Positions 1-9,253 are shown, counted from the stretch's first letter. The stretch: DNA of 64,000 nt from an uncultured Flavobacteriaceae bacterium (GCA_938010765.1 CALLVX010000024.1:112198-176197), one strand, 5' to 3'. The notes: generated by a model not told the origin, from the sequence alone. Numbers and translations are program-made.

Positions 1-570
1 GTCGATTCGGCCCTGAACTCCTCTTCTACCCTTTTGGTCATTGATTTCATAAAACCTCGAAAAAAGGAGATTACAGAAAAAGAAGTCGTAAAATACGGCC
101 GTATCTCAACATTGATCTTTATGGTAATTGCGGCCCTTTGGGCACCGCAGATTCAGAATTTCACCGGACTATGGGATTATCTGCAACAAATGTTTTCGAT
201 AATTGTACCCCCGGTCGCCGTCATCTTTTTGGTGGGTGTTTTTTATAAACGCGGAAACGGCGATGGCGCCTTTTGGACCTTGGTATTGGGTACCCTTGCG
301 GGTATTGCCTTATTCGTTTTGGAGCAGTTTGACCTATGGCATTTACACTACACGATAAACGTGGGCCTTATGATTCTATTTTCTACGGTTATCTTTGTGG
401 TGGTGAGTAGCCTAACACCAGCTCCTGATCCGGAAAAAATAAAACTGCTTACCTACCGTCGTGAATTACTTACCGACGGTTTTGAAGATGTACCTTGGTA
501 TCAAAACTACCTCTATCAAATTGTCGTACTGGTATTGCTGATTTTATGGATTTTGATTTGGTTATGGTAA
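1..570 (+). CDS. Sodium:solute symporter family protein, C-terminal part
   Basis: The reading frame is open from the first base, so the gene is cut by the left edge; the visible part is 189 residues. The first residues (ALNSSSTLLVIDFIKP) are the pattern seen in the last third of SSS-family sodium/solute cotransporters, at the end of a helix of the core fold. Four to five hydrophobic segments follow, ending in a very hydrophobic C-terminus (VLVLLILWILIWLW). The protein would sit in the inner membrane and import a small solute with Na+. The substrate cannot be told from this part; SSS paralogues in flavobacteria often move sugars or sialic acid. rluF follows after 33 bp. Confidence 0.85.
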   Translation, partial: VDSALNSSSTLLVIDFIKPRKKEITEKEVVKYGRISTLIFMVIAALWAPQIQNFTGLWDYLQQMFSIIVPPVAVIFLVGVFYKRGNGDGAFWTLVLGTLAGIALFVLEQFDLWHLHYTINVGLMILFSTVIFVVVSSLTPAPDPEKIKLLTYRRELLTDGFEDVPWYQNYLYQIVVLVLLILWILIWLW

Positions 571-603
571 TACAAAGAAGTAGAAATACCCTAAAAGCGA
601 AAA

Positions 604-1326
604 ATGCCAACTAGAATTAATAAATACCTCAGCGAAGTCGGTTACTGCTCTCGCAGGGCGGCCGACAAGCTTATTGAACAAGGCCGGGTTACCATTAATG
701 GAAAGGTACCCGAAATGGGAACAAAAATAGTCCCGGGGGATGAAGTGCAGGTCGACGGAAAATTAATTTCCGAATCCGATGAAAAGTCCGTCTACATTGC
801 TTTTAACAAGCCGACCGGTATCGTTTGTACCACAGATACCGGAGTTGAAAAAGACAATATCATCGATTATATCAACTATCCAAAACGTATATTCCCTATT
901 GGGCGTTTGGATAAACCGAGCGAAGGTTTGATATTTTTAACCAATGACGGTGATATCGTCAACAAAATACTAAGGGCTCGTAACCATCATGAAAAAGAGT
1001 ATATCGTATCGGTCAACAAACCAATTACCCAATCTTTTTTACAGCAAATGCGAAAGGGGGTTCCCATCTTGGATACCGTTACCCGTGCGTGCGAAGTAGA
1101 ACAACTAGACACCCGACAGTTCAAAATTATTCTTACGCAGGGCCTCAACAGGCAGATTCGAAGAATGTGCGAATACCTAGAGTATCGAGTAACCCGCCTT
1201 AAACGTGTTCGCATCATGAACGTACAACTGGATACACCAGTAGGTCAATGGCGAGATTTAACTGAAATGGAATTAAAAGAAATTAATCGTTTGGTCGCCG
1301 ATTCCTCAAAGACACATGATGTCTAA
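604..1326 (+). CDS. rluF: 23S rRNA pseudouridine synthase, RluF type
   Basis: A 240-residue pseudouridine synthase of the RsuA/RluB/RluE/RluF group. An S4 RNA-binding domain occupies about residues 1-60 (start [10 protein letters not shown], with GYCSRRAAD), followed by the catalytic domain. The active-site aspartate is D103 in GRLDKPSEG. The NHHEKEY stretch and [12 protein letters not shown] match RluF, which in E. coli isomerises U2604 of 23S rRNA; that site assignment is inferred from family. The length is somewhat shorter than the roughly 290 residues of E. coli RluF because the C-terminal extension is missing. The ATG at 604 gives a complete S4 domain. Confidence 0.88.
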   Translation: MPTRINKYLSEVGYCSRRAADKLIEQGRVTINGKVPEMGTKIVPGDEVQVDGKLISESDEKSVYIAFNKPTGIVCTTDTGVEKDNIIDYINYPKRIFPIGRLDKPSEGLIFLTNDGDIVNKILRARNHHEKEYIVSVNKPITQSFLQQMRKGVPILDTVTRACEVEQLDTRQFKIILTQGLNRQIRRMCEYLEYRVTRLKRVRIMNVQLDTPVGQWRDLTEMELKEINRLVADSSKTHDV

Positions 1327-1423
1327 AATTGCTTGGCGACCACACTGGTACTGGCTGTTTTTTACTAACTTATGCTTCGCCATTGTTGATCAAAACCTTA
1401 GTAACCACTATTCACCGCCATGA
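1319..1423 (+). CDS. Possible 34-residue small protein
   Basis: An ATG at 1319 opens a 34-codon frame that overlaps the end of rluF by 8 bp and ends in TGA at 1421-1423, overlapping the sulfatase start codon as ATGA. The product would be rich in Trp/Phe in its first half and has one short hydrophobic stretch ([14 protein letters not shown]). Overlap with both neighbours is what a translationally coupled small gene would show, but no family is recognised and the frame could be chance. Confidence 0.25.
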   Translation: MSKIAWRPHWYWLFFTNLCFAIVDQNLSNHYSPP

Positions 1424-2796
1424 AAAAATCAGTCCTTTTCTTTTTTAGTACGCTTCTATTAATGTCTTCAAACCCTTCCAAGAAAAAGCAGGTAAAGAAG
1501 GATAAACTTCCCAATATCATTCACATTTTCGCAGATGATCTCGGATATGGGGATTTGGGTTGTTTCGGTGCAACCGATATTAAAACCCCTAACATTGATC
1601 GGTTGGCAAAAGAGGGTATGAAGTTCACTTCCTTTTATTCCGCCTCTTCGGTCTGTAGCCCATCTCGTGCAGGTCTCCTTACCGGTCGCTACCCACAGCG
1701 AATGGGAATCAACCAAGTTTTCTTTCCTGAAAGTTTTACTGGGATGCCACCTGAAGAAATAACCATAGCCGAAATGCTCAAGCAACAGTCGTACGCAACA
1801 GGGATCGTTGGTAAATGGCACTTAGGACATCGCGAAAAATTTCTTCCTTTACAACAAGGTTTTGACAGTTACTTTGGTATCCCCTACAGCAATGATATGG
1901 AAAGTGTCGTTTATATGCGAAATAATGAAGTAGAAGATTTTGTTGTAGACCAACGGTACACGACCAAGAGATATACGGAAGAGGCGATACATTTTATAGA
2001 CCAGAACAGGGAACGACCTTTTTTCCTGTACTTGGCCCATACAATGCCCCACGTACCCTTATATGCTTCGGAAAAGTTCAAAGGTTCTTCTGAAAGAGGT
2101 TTATACGGAGATGTGATCCAAGAACTAGACTGGAGTGTTGGGAAAGTTCTTAATAAATTGGAGGCCCTTGGCCTTTTGGAAGATACGTTGGTCATTTTTT
2201 CTAGTGATAATGGTCCTTGGTTGGTGATGGAAGATCATGGGGGTTCGGCAGGTCCTTTACGCGAAGGGAAACAATACACGTTCGAAGGGGGAATACGGGC
2301 ACCCACTTTGGCGATGTGGAAGGGGAAAATTGCTCCAGGAACTGTCACAGAAAGTTTAGCTACCCAAATGGATTGGTTCCCCACAATTGCTTCGCTAGCC
2401 CATACAGAAATACCAAAAGACCGGCCTATAGACGGCAGCGATATTGCTCCTGTTCTTCTAGGGACCGGAGAACGACAAGGCGACTCTTTTTTATTCTTTT
2501 CGGGCGCCGAACTACAGGGATACCGAAAAGGCGATTGGAAGGTTAAAAATGCCTACCAGGGCTTTGACGGGAACCAATGGGTAAAAAGAGTAGCCCCACA
2601 CGATTCTTTGCTCGTAAACCTAAAAAAAGATTTGGGCGAACAAAACAACCTATATAGGTCACAAAAAGAAAAGGCCCTCGCGCTATTTTCCGAAATGCGA
2701 AATGAATTGGACAAAATGGGGCCACTACCACTATCTCAAGTGGTACAGGGCGATGATGATACAAGCCATTTTATGTACCTTGAACAAAAAAATTGA
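1420..2796 (+). CDS. Arylsulfatase-like sulfatase (family S1)
   Basis: A 458-residue sulfatase of the alkaline-phosphatase superfamily. The N-terminus has a hydrophobic export signal (residues 4-15) without a lipobox cysteine. Metal-binding D39-D40 lie in FADDLGYGDLG. The formylglycine motif is C79-S-P-S-R83 in CSPSRAGLLTGR, so it is the cysteine-type S1 class that needs a formylglycine-generating enzyme, not found in this window. DNG in the middle (SSDNGPW) gives further metal ligands. It probably removes sulfate from an exported or periplasmic substrate such as an algal polysaccharide or a sulfated small molecule; the substrate is not readable from sequence. It is followed by a 7TM-AraC regulator, which could control it. 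Confidence 0.88.
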   Translation: MKKSVLFFFSTLLLMSSNPSKKKQVKKDKLPNIIHIFADDLGYGDLGCFGATDIKTPNIDRLAKEGMKFTSFYSASSVCSPSRAGLLTGRYPQRMGINQVFFPESFTGMPPEEITIAEMLKQQSYATGIVGKWHLGHREKFLPLQQGFDSYFGIPYSNDMESVVYMRNNEVEDFVVDQRYTTKRYTEEAIHFIDQNRERPFFLYLAHTMPHVPLYASEKFKGSSERGLYGDVIQELDWSVGKVLNKLEALGLLEDTLVIFSSDNGPWLVMEDHGGSAGPLREGKQYTFEGGIRAPTLAMWKGKIAPGTVTESLATQMDWFPTIASLAHTEIPKDRPIDGSDIAPVLLGTGERQGDSFLFFSGAELQGYRKGDWKVKNAYQGFDGNQWVKRVAPHDSLLVNLKKDLGEQNNLYRSQKEKALALFSEMRNELDKMGPLPLSQVVQGDDDTSHFMYLEQKN

Positions 2797-2890
2797 GCAC
2801 ATTTACCGAAGATTAAGGCCCAATGACCATCTCCCTACAATAAGAGACAAACTCGTTTGATTCGAAAAGTATCTTTGAAAAAAAACATTT

Positions 2891-3997
2891 ATGGATTTTA
2901 TCATCCTGTTATTTTTGTGTTTCGTATTTCTGGGGCTTTGTCTATCGATCTTATTTTTACTAAAGAAAAAAGGAGATCGTTTCGCCAATCGTATATTGGC
3001 CGTCTACACCTTCCTCTTCGCTACCGAATTATTGAACAATGCCCTGCGTTGGTCGGGAGCAATTAAGGAAACGTCGTTTGTTCATTTTAATTTGGCCCAT
3101 TTTCCTTTGTGGACAGTTTATGGGCCCCTACTCTTTATTTATGTTAGAAGGGTCGTTACCACAAAAGGGTTACAATGGAAAGACCTGCTGTTCCTTATTC
3201 CCACCATTAGTATTATTGCTACCCTTGCCCCCTTTTATGTCATGGGCACAGAACAAAAGCTAGCGGTGGTGAACCAGGGCCTAGAATTCAGTTATATCCC
3301 ATGGCCTAGCTATGGTATTTGGATGGTTATCGCCCTCCTGTTCTTCTATGCTATTTTTACCTATTTCAGTTTCTGGCGCAATAAAAAAGTAGGGTATCGC
3401 GAAAATAGTTGGATGAAATGGTTCGTGGGAGCCTATTTCGGATTTGCCTTTATGTTTACCCTTTACATTTCCTTGACCTGGTTTGGTATTATGAACCCAA
3501 AGTATGACTACTTTGTAGATATTGTCATTGTTTTTTTTATTGCGATGCTTTCCTTTTTCGGTTTTGTACAACCAGAAGTCTTTGAAGGCAAATCGCTCCA
3601 GAAAGTATTGCCGTTCATTAAGTATCAAAAAACCGGACTTTCGGATGCGCTATCGCTCGAAATGAAGAAAAAGTTACTGCGCATTATGGAATCCGAACAA
3701 CCCTATCTAAATAATGAATTGCGTTTAGACGATCTCTCGCGCCTAATGAATCTATCGAGAAACCATACTTCTCAGATTATTAACGAACACTTTAATCTTT
3801 CTTTTTTCGATTTTATAAACAAATACCGGGTAAAAGAGGCCAAGAACCTTCTAATGAACAACGCGGTCAATGGCCTTACTATGACCCAAATCGCTTATGA
3901 CGTTGGCTTTAACAATAGGGCATCGTTCTATAAGGCGTTCAAAAAATTTACCGAATCTACTCCTACCGTATATCGGGAACAGGCGAGTGCTTCCTAG
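2891..3997 (+). CDS. AraC-type regulator with N-terminal 7TM domain
   Basis: 368 residues. Roughly the first 230 contain seven hydrophobic segments separated by short loops; the last hundred are an AraC/XylS DNA-binding domain with two helix-turn-helix units (LNNELRLDDLSRLMNLSRNH, then GLTMTQIAYDVGFNNRASFY). This layout, a membrane-embedded sensor joined directly to a DNA-binding domain, is common in Bacteroidota. It would sense a signal in or across the inner membrane and act on a promoter near the membrane. The upstream sulfatase is the obvious but unproven target. A TATCTTTG box at 2870-2877 resembles the flavobacterial -7 element, but I see no matching -33 box. Confidence 0.85.
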   Translation: MDFIILLFLCFVFLGLCLSILFLLKKKGDRFANRILAVYTFLFATELLNNALRWSGAIKETSFVHFNLAHFPLWTVYGPLLFIYVRRVVTTKGLQWKDLLFLIPTISIIATLAPFYVMGTEQKLAVVNQGLEFSYIPWPSYGIWMVIALLFFYAIFTYFSFWRNKKVGYRENSWMKWFVGAYFGFAFMFTLYISLTWFGIMNPKYDYFVDIVIVFFIAMLSFFGFVQPEVFEGKSLQKVLPFIKYQKTGLSDALSLEMKKKLLRIMESEQPYLNNELRLDDLSRLMNLSRNHTSQIINEHFNLSFFDFINKYRVKEAKNLLMNNAVNGLTMTQIAYDVGFNNRASFYKAFKKFTESTPTVYREQASAS

Positions 3998-4090
3998 GCG
4001 ATTCTTCATAAAAAATGTAAAGGTTTACAAGAAGAGACAACTAGTCTTCAAGGTCGTATTAATTTCATGAAATAACAAACAACGAAATTC

Positions 4091-4630
4091 ATGAATAAAT
4101 TACTCGGCAGCTTTTTAATACTATGCTTGCTTCTGTCATGTACAATCACCTCAAAAAAAAGCGAACAAAAAAAAGATAATGCCCTGTTGGGTTCTTGGGA
4201 GATGAAGCAGATTGAATGGATATCGGCCGATACCGTATATACCATTGAGAAGGCCCAACCGGGTATTTTTATGGTTACCCCCGAGCGATACACTACCATT
4301 TGGACACCTACCGAAGAAGTTCGCAAGCCATTCGTAACCCTCTCCGCGCCTACCGAGGAAGAAATTATTGCAGGTTTCAGCTCAATCGTATTCAATGCCG
4401 GCTCCTATACCAGCACCGATAGCACGATAACTACGGAAGCACATATTGCCAAAGTGCCCGGTTTTGAAGGAGGGCGCCAATTTTATGATTATACGTTACG
4501 CATGGACACTTTATCGATCACCATGTTCGATGAGACCTACCCGGATGGCAGCAAACCCGATTGGGCAGGGAAATGGAAAACATGTTTTACCATGAAACGA
4601 ATAGCAAACGAAAAAGAAACAACACCATGA
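4091..4630 (+). CDS. Small lipoprotein, lipocalin-like, unknown function
   Basis: 179 residues starting with a lipoprotein signal whose lipobox is LLSC near residue 17. After cleavage the protein begins with a lysine-rich linker and then LLGSWEMKQIEW, a pattern seen at the start of lipocalin-like domains of Bacteroidota. The rest alternates polar and hydrophobic residues as in a beta barrel, ending TFTMKRIANE. No catalytic motif is visible. Its TGA overlaps the ATG of the M23 peptidase gene (ATGA at 4627-4630), so the two are probably translated together. Confidence 0.75.
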   Translation: MNKLLGSFLILCLLLSCTITSKKSEQKKDNALLGSWEMKQIEWISADTVYTIEKAQPGIFMVTPERYTTIWTPTEEVRKPFVTLSAPTEEEIIAGFSSIVFNAGSYTSTDSTITTEAHIAKVPGFEGGRQFYDYTLRMDTLSITMFDETYPDGSKPDWAGKWKTCFTMKRIANEKETTP

Positions 4631-5274
4631 AGGTTTCAGCACAAATACTAGCGTTCTTTACTATCTTCTTGCTCCTGCCCCAATGCAGCTTAGATGATAC
4701 GCGCGATACTAGAAGGCCAGGCTCAAAAAATACCGTAGACACCTCTTCATCTGGTAGTTGCGGAGAAGCACAATACGACGATTGGGAAACCTCTCGGTAT
4801 GTACTACCCTATCCTGTGGGCACACAGTATGCCGTAAATCTGAGTCACTGTAGCGGATCCTATCATAGCGAAGGCCAGCCTGATCAATATGCGATTGATT
4901 TTGTAATGCCGATCGGCACACAAATAACCGCTGCTAGGGATGGGCAGGTGGTGTTCATTGAAGAATCGGGGGAGAACGGTTCATTTCCCAACAATCTTGT
5001 AATTATTGAACATTCGGATGGGTCTTTCGCACAGTATATGCATCTGACAAAAGATGGTGCCGAAGTCACAGTCGGGGAATTTGTATCTCAAGGAGATCTA
5101 GTTGGACTAAGTGGAAATACAGGCTTGGCAGGATACCCTCATTTGCATTTTGTAGTCACTAAAAAAGGTTCGTTTATATATCCCTATGAATCGTTCCCTA
5201 CTACCTTTAAAAATACCCTGGCCAATGAACGCAGTTTGTTACCCCAGACTGTTTACCCTGCACAACCCTATTAA
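4627..5274 (+). CDS. M23-family metallopeptidase, lipoprotein
   Basis: The frame is open from 4561, but the ATG at 4627 is preferred: it overlaps the preceding stop as ATGA and begins a lipoprotein signal (hydrophobic core, LLPQC, Cys at residue 20). The mature 195-residue protein carries an M23 (LytM/DUF348-type) domain: QYAIDF supplies the first metal ligand region, then the beta-rich GTQITAARDGQVV segment, DGSFAQYMHL and the terminal GYPHLHFVV with the HxH motif. M23 enzymes cut peptide cross-links of peptidoglycan or act as cell-envelope endopeptidases. It should face the periplasm, tethered to a membrane. Whether it is active depends on the first histidine, which lies further from the aspartate than usual. 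Confidence 0.83.
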   Translation: MKVSAQILAFFTIFLLLPQCSLDDTRDTRRPGSKNTVDTSSSGSCGEAQYDDWETSRYVLPYPVGTQYAVNLSHCSGSYHSEGQPDQYAIDFVMPIGTQITAARDGQVVFIEESGENGSFPNNLVIIEHSDGSFAQYMHLTKDGAEVTVGEFVSQGDLVGLSGNTGLAGYPHLHFVVTKKGSFIYPYESFPTTFKNTLANERSLLPQTVYPAQPY

Positions 5275-5352
5275 GAACAGAAAATTAACACCTAAATACC
5301 TTAAAATTTAGTACTTTAGATAGGTATTTTCTTTAAACAGAAGCAATTGATT

Positions 5353-6678
5353 ATGAAACACTTAAGACTATTCCAAAAAAAAACCTGCTTCATGGCGCTC
5401 CTACTACTGTGCTTGTTGGGGGTACATACGACTACCCAGGCCATGATCTTTTTTCAAGAGGGGAAATCCCAGACATCCTTTAACCAGTATAAGGGTAAAG
5501 TAATGGACAAGGACAACAAAAAACCCTTAGTTTTTGCCAGCCTTTCTTTAGAAAACACCAACATCAGTACCATTAGTAATACGGAGGGAGAGTATGCACT
5601 TAAGATACCAAAAGATATTACTACCGGAAATGTGATTGTTTCCTTTCTGGGATATAAGACAGTTACCGTACCCCTAGCGCAATTTTCATCGGATAATAAT
5701 CGTATTCTGATGGAGGTGTCCATAATGGAACTTTCCGAAGTAAATCTAACGATTCCAAAAGACGCCAAAAATTTGGTAAAGGAGACGCTACGAAAAAAAG
5801 GGGAAAATTATTTTGATGATCCTACCTTAATGACGGCCTTCTATCGGGAGACCATCAAACGACGCAGAAAGAATGTATCGCTCTCCGAAGCAGTGGTCAA
5901 TATTTATAAGACATCCTATAGCTCTGATCGCCAAGATGCGGTACAGTTATATAAAGCTCGTAAAAGCACCGATTATTCTCGTCTAGATACCGTTGCTCTT
6001 AAACTACAGGGAGGACCGTTCAATGCACTCTTTGTTGATATTATCAAGTATCCTGACTATATCTTTACGGAGGAATCCATTGAGTACTATAATTTCAGTT
6101 TTGTGCAATCGACCCGAGTGAACAATAAACTGTTGTACATTGTCGATTTTAAACAAAAAAGGGGAATCGACGAGCCGCTTTACGAAGGCAAATTATACAT
6201 AGATGCCGATAATAAAATTTTGACCAGTGCCATTTATACCTTAAATATTACGGATCGCGAAAAAGCAGCCCGATTGTTCGTTAGAAAAAAACCGGTCCAA
6301 GCATCGGTTTGGCCTACAGAAGTTGCTTACCGGGTAGATTATAGGGAACGAGATGGAAGATGGTATTACGGTTATAGCAATGTGCTCTTGGAGTTCAAGG
6401 TGAACTGGAAAAAAAAGCTTTTTAACTCCGTATACAGTATGACTTGCGAGATGGCGGTCACCGACTGGGAGAAAAACACCGAAGGCAAACTACCAAAATC
6501 CAAAGACCGCATGCGTTCCTCAATTATTCTTAATGATGAGGCCGTAGGTTTTGCCGATCCCGATTTCTGGGGAGAGTATAATATCATAGAGCCCGAAAAA
6601 TCTATCGAATCTGCTATCAAAAAAATACAACGCCAATTGAAAAGATCAAAAAATCAGGGAGGTACCTCGGCCCGCTAA
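5353..6678 (+). CDS. Carboxypeptidase regulatory-like domain protein
   Basis: 441 residues from the ATG at 5353; an upstream in-frame TTG at 5347 adds only two residues. A signal peptide (MALLLLCLLGVHTTTQA) is followed at about residues 45-125 by a CarboxypepD_reg-like beta-sandwich (GKVMDKDNKKPLVFASLSLE, then TNTEGEYALKIP-like turns). The remaining 300 residues are beta-rich with many Tyr and Arg and resemble the DUF5686-type outer-surface proteins of Bacteroidota. No membrane anchor other than the signal peptide is seen. Function unknown; this architecture is usually cell-envelope associated. The gene ends at a strong terminator. Confidence 0.8.
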   Translation: MKHLRLFQKKTCFMALLLLCLLGVHTTTQAMIFFQEGKSQTSFNQYKGKVMDKDNKKPLVFASLSLENTNISTISNTEGEYALKIPKDITTGNVIVSFLGYKTVTVPLAQFSSDNNRILMEVSIMELSEVNLTIPKDAKNLVKETLRKKGENYFDDPTLMTAFYRETIKRRRKNVSLSEAVVNIYKTSYSSDRQDAVQLYKARKSTDYSRLDTVALKLQGGPFNALFVDIIKYPDYIFTEESIEYYNFSFVQSTRVNNKLLYIVDFKQKRGIDEPLYEGKLYIDADNKILTSAIYTLNITDREKAARLFVRKKPVQASVWPTEVAYRVDYRERDGRWYYGYSNVLLEFKVNWKKKLFNSVYSMTCEMAVTDWEKNTEGKLPKSKDRMRSSIILNDEAVGFADPDFWGEYNIIEPEKSIESAIKKIQRQLKRSKNQGGTSAR

Positions 6679-6693
6679 GTACTATTTACCGTT

Positions 6694-6739
6694 AAAAAAG
6701 AACTGTGATCGAATTCAAATTGGATCACAGTTCTTTTTT
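6694..6739. terminator. Strong hairpin terminator with A and T tracts
   Basis: A perfect 17-bp inverted repeat (6694-6710 with 6723-6739) with a 12-base loop. The stem begins with six A and ends with a T tract, so it can work on either strand. It ends the transcript of the preceding gene. The remainder of the 303-bp gap to 6981 holds nothing I can name; it presumably contains the promoter for the gene at 6982. Confidence 0.85.
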
Positions 6740-6981
6740 TATCCTATTTTGCTTTTGCCAAAGCTTTGTAAAAAAAGTCTCTCCGCATTGCCAGTACCCA
6801 ATTCTAGATAAGACGTTTCCCTGTTTTCAGGGGGTACTATTTCACTGAAACCTTCGTGCCATATATTCGTCAAAGTTCGAATCTTTGTATTTAACAACGA
6901 ACTTTTATTCAACACCAATAAATTGATCGTATTGTCGTTTAATTTTAAACACCAGCATAAAAACCAATTAAAATTCCACAA

Positions 6982-8154
6982 ATGAAAAACGTATTACCAA
7001 GGTTTCAGCGGCCGCTAAACGGAATTAGCGAACCGCGAACAGAGGTATCTCATTGGGATAAGGCAATGGATGCCTATGATTCGAATAACTTTCGTATGGC
7101 CCTACTAGAGACCATCAATTACATGAATTCCACCATTCTTTCGGGAAAAGACACCAATGGGGATATTAACTTCGTTCAGAACCAGGGTTCGGCAGAAATA
7201 CAAGTGCGTATTGAACAAGAAACCTTTTCTGTAAAGGCTCCCTTTCTAAAAATCACCGATGCTACGAACAAGGTGGCACTCTATCGTAAAGTAGCAGAAA
7301 TCAATTTCGCTCCTTTAACACTTTCCCAAATTCTTTTAAGGGGAGAAGAGCTTTGGTTTGAGTTTTCATCGCCCATAGCATTGTGCCAACCCTATAAGGT
7401 ATATGATGTTATTCGCGAAATTTCGGTCTTTGCAGACGATTATGACGATGATTTTGTAGAAAAATACAAGGCAGATTTCTATAAAGAACTCAATACCCAA
7501 CCGCTAACTGGCGATGAAGCTGAGAAAGTGTGGCAACAGCTATCGGACATCTTAGAAGATTACAAGAATTACACTGAATTTTTCAAGGAAAAAAGATGGA
7601 ATGATTTTCAATGGGATATTACCGTAATATCCTTATTAAAAATAGTAAACATGCCTTATACCCATGGGACACTACGTACTAAGTTACAGGAGTACGTAAA
7701 CAATATGTTCAACAACAATATCGATTTTCACCATCGCATCGATAAGGGCACCAATTTCATGCAGGAACTATGCGCTAAGTCTCGGGAAGACTTCATGAAA
7801 GACATGTACCATGCCGATGCTTTCATTTCGCTGAAATGGCGTAGTTCGGTACAAATTCTCCAAGATGAAGTAAAGCGCTTTGAAAATACGGTTAATTCGT
7901 ATGTAAAAAACAACGATAACTTTTCACTCTGTTATTATCTGCAGTTTAATTTTCTCTATATGCTCTATAATTTTAATGTAGAGGAGCATCAGAAAATTGC
8001 AATTTATAACGTACTGGAAGAGGTAAGTGGTCTCGAACCCAATACGGCCGGTCCCAAACTCTTAAAAGTGTATCACGCTTTTTTAGATGGCAAGGACAAT
8101 ATGGCTGTTGCGAATGCTAAAGGAAAAGGGTTTTTCGCAAAACTCTTTGGATAA
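6982..8154 (+). CDS. Unrecognised protein, partner of HtrA-like protease
   Basis: 390 residues with no signal peptide and no membrane segment. I do not recognise a family. What is visible: an N-terminal third with a short region of alternating hydrophobic strands (VRIEQETFSVKAPFLKI), an acidic centre (FADDYDDDFVEKY), then a mostly helical second half rich in aromatic and charged residues, and a basic, flexible tail (ANAKGKGFFAKLFG). The strand-rich part followed by helices recalls YbjN/type III chaperone-like folds, a guess supported only by the neighbour carrying a similar domain. The protease gene follows after 19 bp, so they almost certainly form one operon. Confidence 0.7.
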   Translation: MKNVLPRFQRPLNGISEPRTEVSHWDKAMDAYDSNNFRMALLETINYMNSTILSGKDTNGDINFVQNQGSAEIQVRIEQETFSVKAPFLKITDATNKVALYRKVAEINFAPLTLSQILLRGEELWFEFSSPIALCQPYKVYDVIREISVFADDYDDDFVEKYKADFYKELNTQPLTGDEAEKVWQQLSDILEDYKNYTEFFKEKRWNDFQWDITVISLLKIVNMPYTHGTLRTKLQEYVNNMFNNNIDFHHRIDKGTNFMQELCAKSREDFMKDMYHADAFISLKWRSSVQILQDEVKRFENTVNSYVKNNDNFSLCYYLQFNFLYMLYNFNVEEHQKIAIYNVLEEVSGLEPNTAGPKLLKVYHAFLDGKDNMAVANAKGKGFFAKLFG

Positions 8155-8173
8155 TCAACAATACTATAACCAT

Positions 8174-9244
8174 ATGGAACATATAAATAGATCCGTTTTT
8201 AAAATAATTACCGCCTCCGGAACCGGGAGTGGATTCGTTGTTAGTGGAAAAAACCACGTGATTACCAATTACCATGTAATCAAAGGTGAAAAGACCGTAG
8301 CGGTCGAAGACCATAAAAAAGACCGTTATGTAGCCAAGGTGGTCATGGCAAACCCAGAAGTAGATTTAGCCTTTCTGCATATTGAAGGTTTTGAAAATGC
8401 CGAAACCGGCATCACTCTTGACCCTGCTGTACAGGTGGCCAATACCCAAAAGGTCTATATCAATGGGTATCCTTTCGGAATGCCATATACCATTACAGAG
8501 GGTATTGTTTCCTCGGTTCACCAACCAATGGGACAGCGACACTACATTCAGACCGATGCCGCGGTAAATCCCGGTAATTCTGGTGGCCCTATGCTGAACG
8601 AAGCGGGCAACCTTATCGGGGTTACCACTTCTAAATTTATGAATGCCGACAATGTGGGCTTTGGTATAAAGCATGTTGACCTTATCAAGGAGATTACAGA
8701 TTTTCACCATTCAGACGATACCTATCATGTGAAGTGTAATTCGTGTGACACCTATACCATAGAGGAAACCGAATTCTGCAACAATTGTGGTAACAATATG
8801 GATATTTCCATTTGGGAAGAATTTGAAAAAAGTCATTTTGCCAATTTTGTAGAAGAGGCTTTGAGCGAACTCGGTATGAACCCTGTTATCGGAAGAGCGG
8901 GAAAAGACTTTTGGGAATTTCATCAAGGTAGTGCCCTGATTCGAATTTTCGTTTTCAAACGCGACTATTTGGTAGCGACCTCCCCAATGAACAACTTGCC
9001 CAAAACCGGTCTCAAAGAACTTATGGAATATCTATTGCAAGACCATGTGAGTCCCTATACGTTGGGTGTACATGAAAACAAAATATTCCTTTCGTACCGA
9101 ACACACCTCTCAGACATCTTCACCGACCACGCGAAGACCATCAAAGAGAATATCAAGAATTTGGCCTTAAAAGCCGATGATTTGGACAATTTCTTTATGG
9201 ATACATATGGATGCGAAATGTCTATGGAAGCCAAGGAGGTATAA
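8174..9244 (+). CDS. HtrA-like serine protease with zinc ribbon and chaperone-like tail
   Basis: The frame extends upstream, but the ATG at 8174 begins the protease fold and lies after the previous gene; the product is 356 residues with no export signal. Residues 1-180 are a trypsin/HtrA-like domain with the full triad H34 (TNYHVI), D64 (EVDLAFL) and S136 (NPGNSGGPM). Residues 188-205 form a zinc ribbon, C188xxC191 and C202xxC205. From about 215 to the end is an alpha/beta domain resembling YbjN or type III secretion chaperones (WEFHQGSALIRIFVFKRDYL). No PDZ domain is present. An HtrA fold that stays in the cytoplasm with these accessory parts is unusual; the target is unknown. Confidence 0.82.
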   Translation: MEHINRSVFKIITASGTGSGFVVSGKNHVITNYHVIKGEKTVAVEDHKKDRYVAKVVMANPEVDLAFLHIEGFENAETGITLDPAVQVANTQKVYINGYPFGMPYTITEGIVSSVHQPMGQRHYIQTDAAVNPGNSGGPMLNEAGNLIGVTTSKFMNADNVGFGIKHVDLIKEITDFHHSDDTYHVKCNSCDTYTIEETEFCNNCGNNMDISIWEEFEKSHFANFVEEALSELGMNPVIGRAGKDFWEFHQGSALIRIFVFKRDYLVATSPMNNLPKTGLKELMEYLLQDHVSPYTLGVHENKIFLSYRTHLSDIFTDHAKTIKENIKNLALKADDLDNFFMDTYGCEMSMEAKEV

Positions 9245-9253
9245 CTTTTAAAA

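Noticed and set aside
34..570. A complete gene starting at TTG 34
   Set aside because: The frame continues to base 1 with residues typical of an internal part of an SSS transporter, so it is a truncated gene.
2870..2877. TATCTTTG as promoter for the 7TM-AraC gene
   Set aside because: The -7 box is good but no -33 TTG or TTTG stands at 17-23 bases upstream.
6739..6981. 80-codon frame on the - strand in the gap before the gene at 6982
   Set aside because: Its start touches the next gene, composition is odd (many Trp, Asn, Leu, no family), and it overlaps the expected promoter region.
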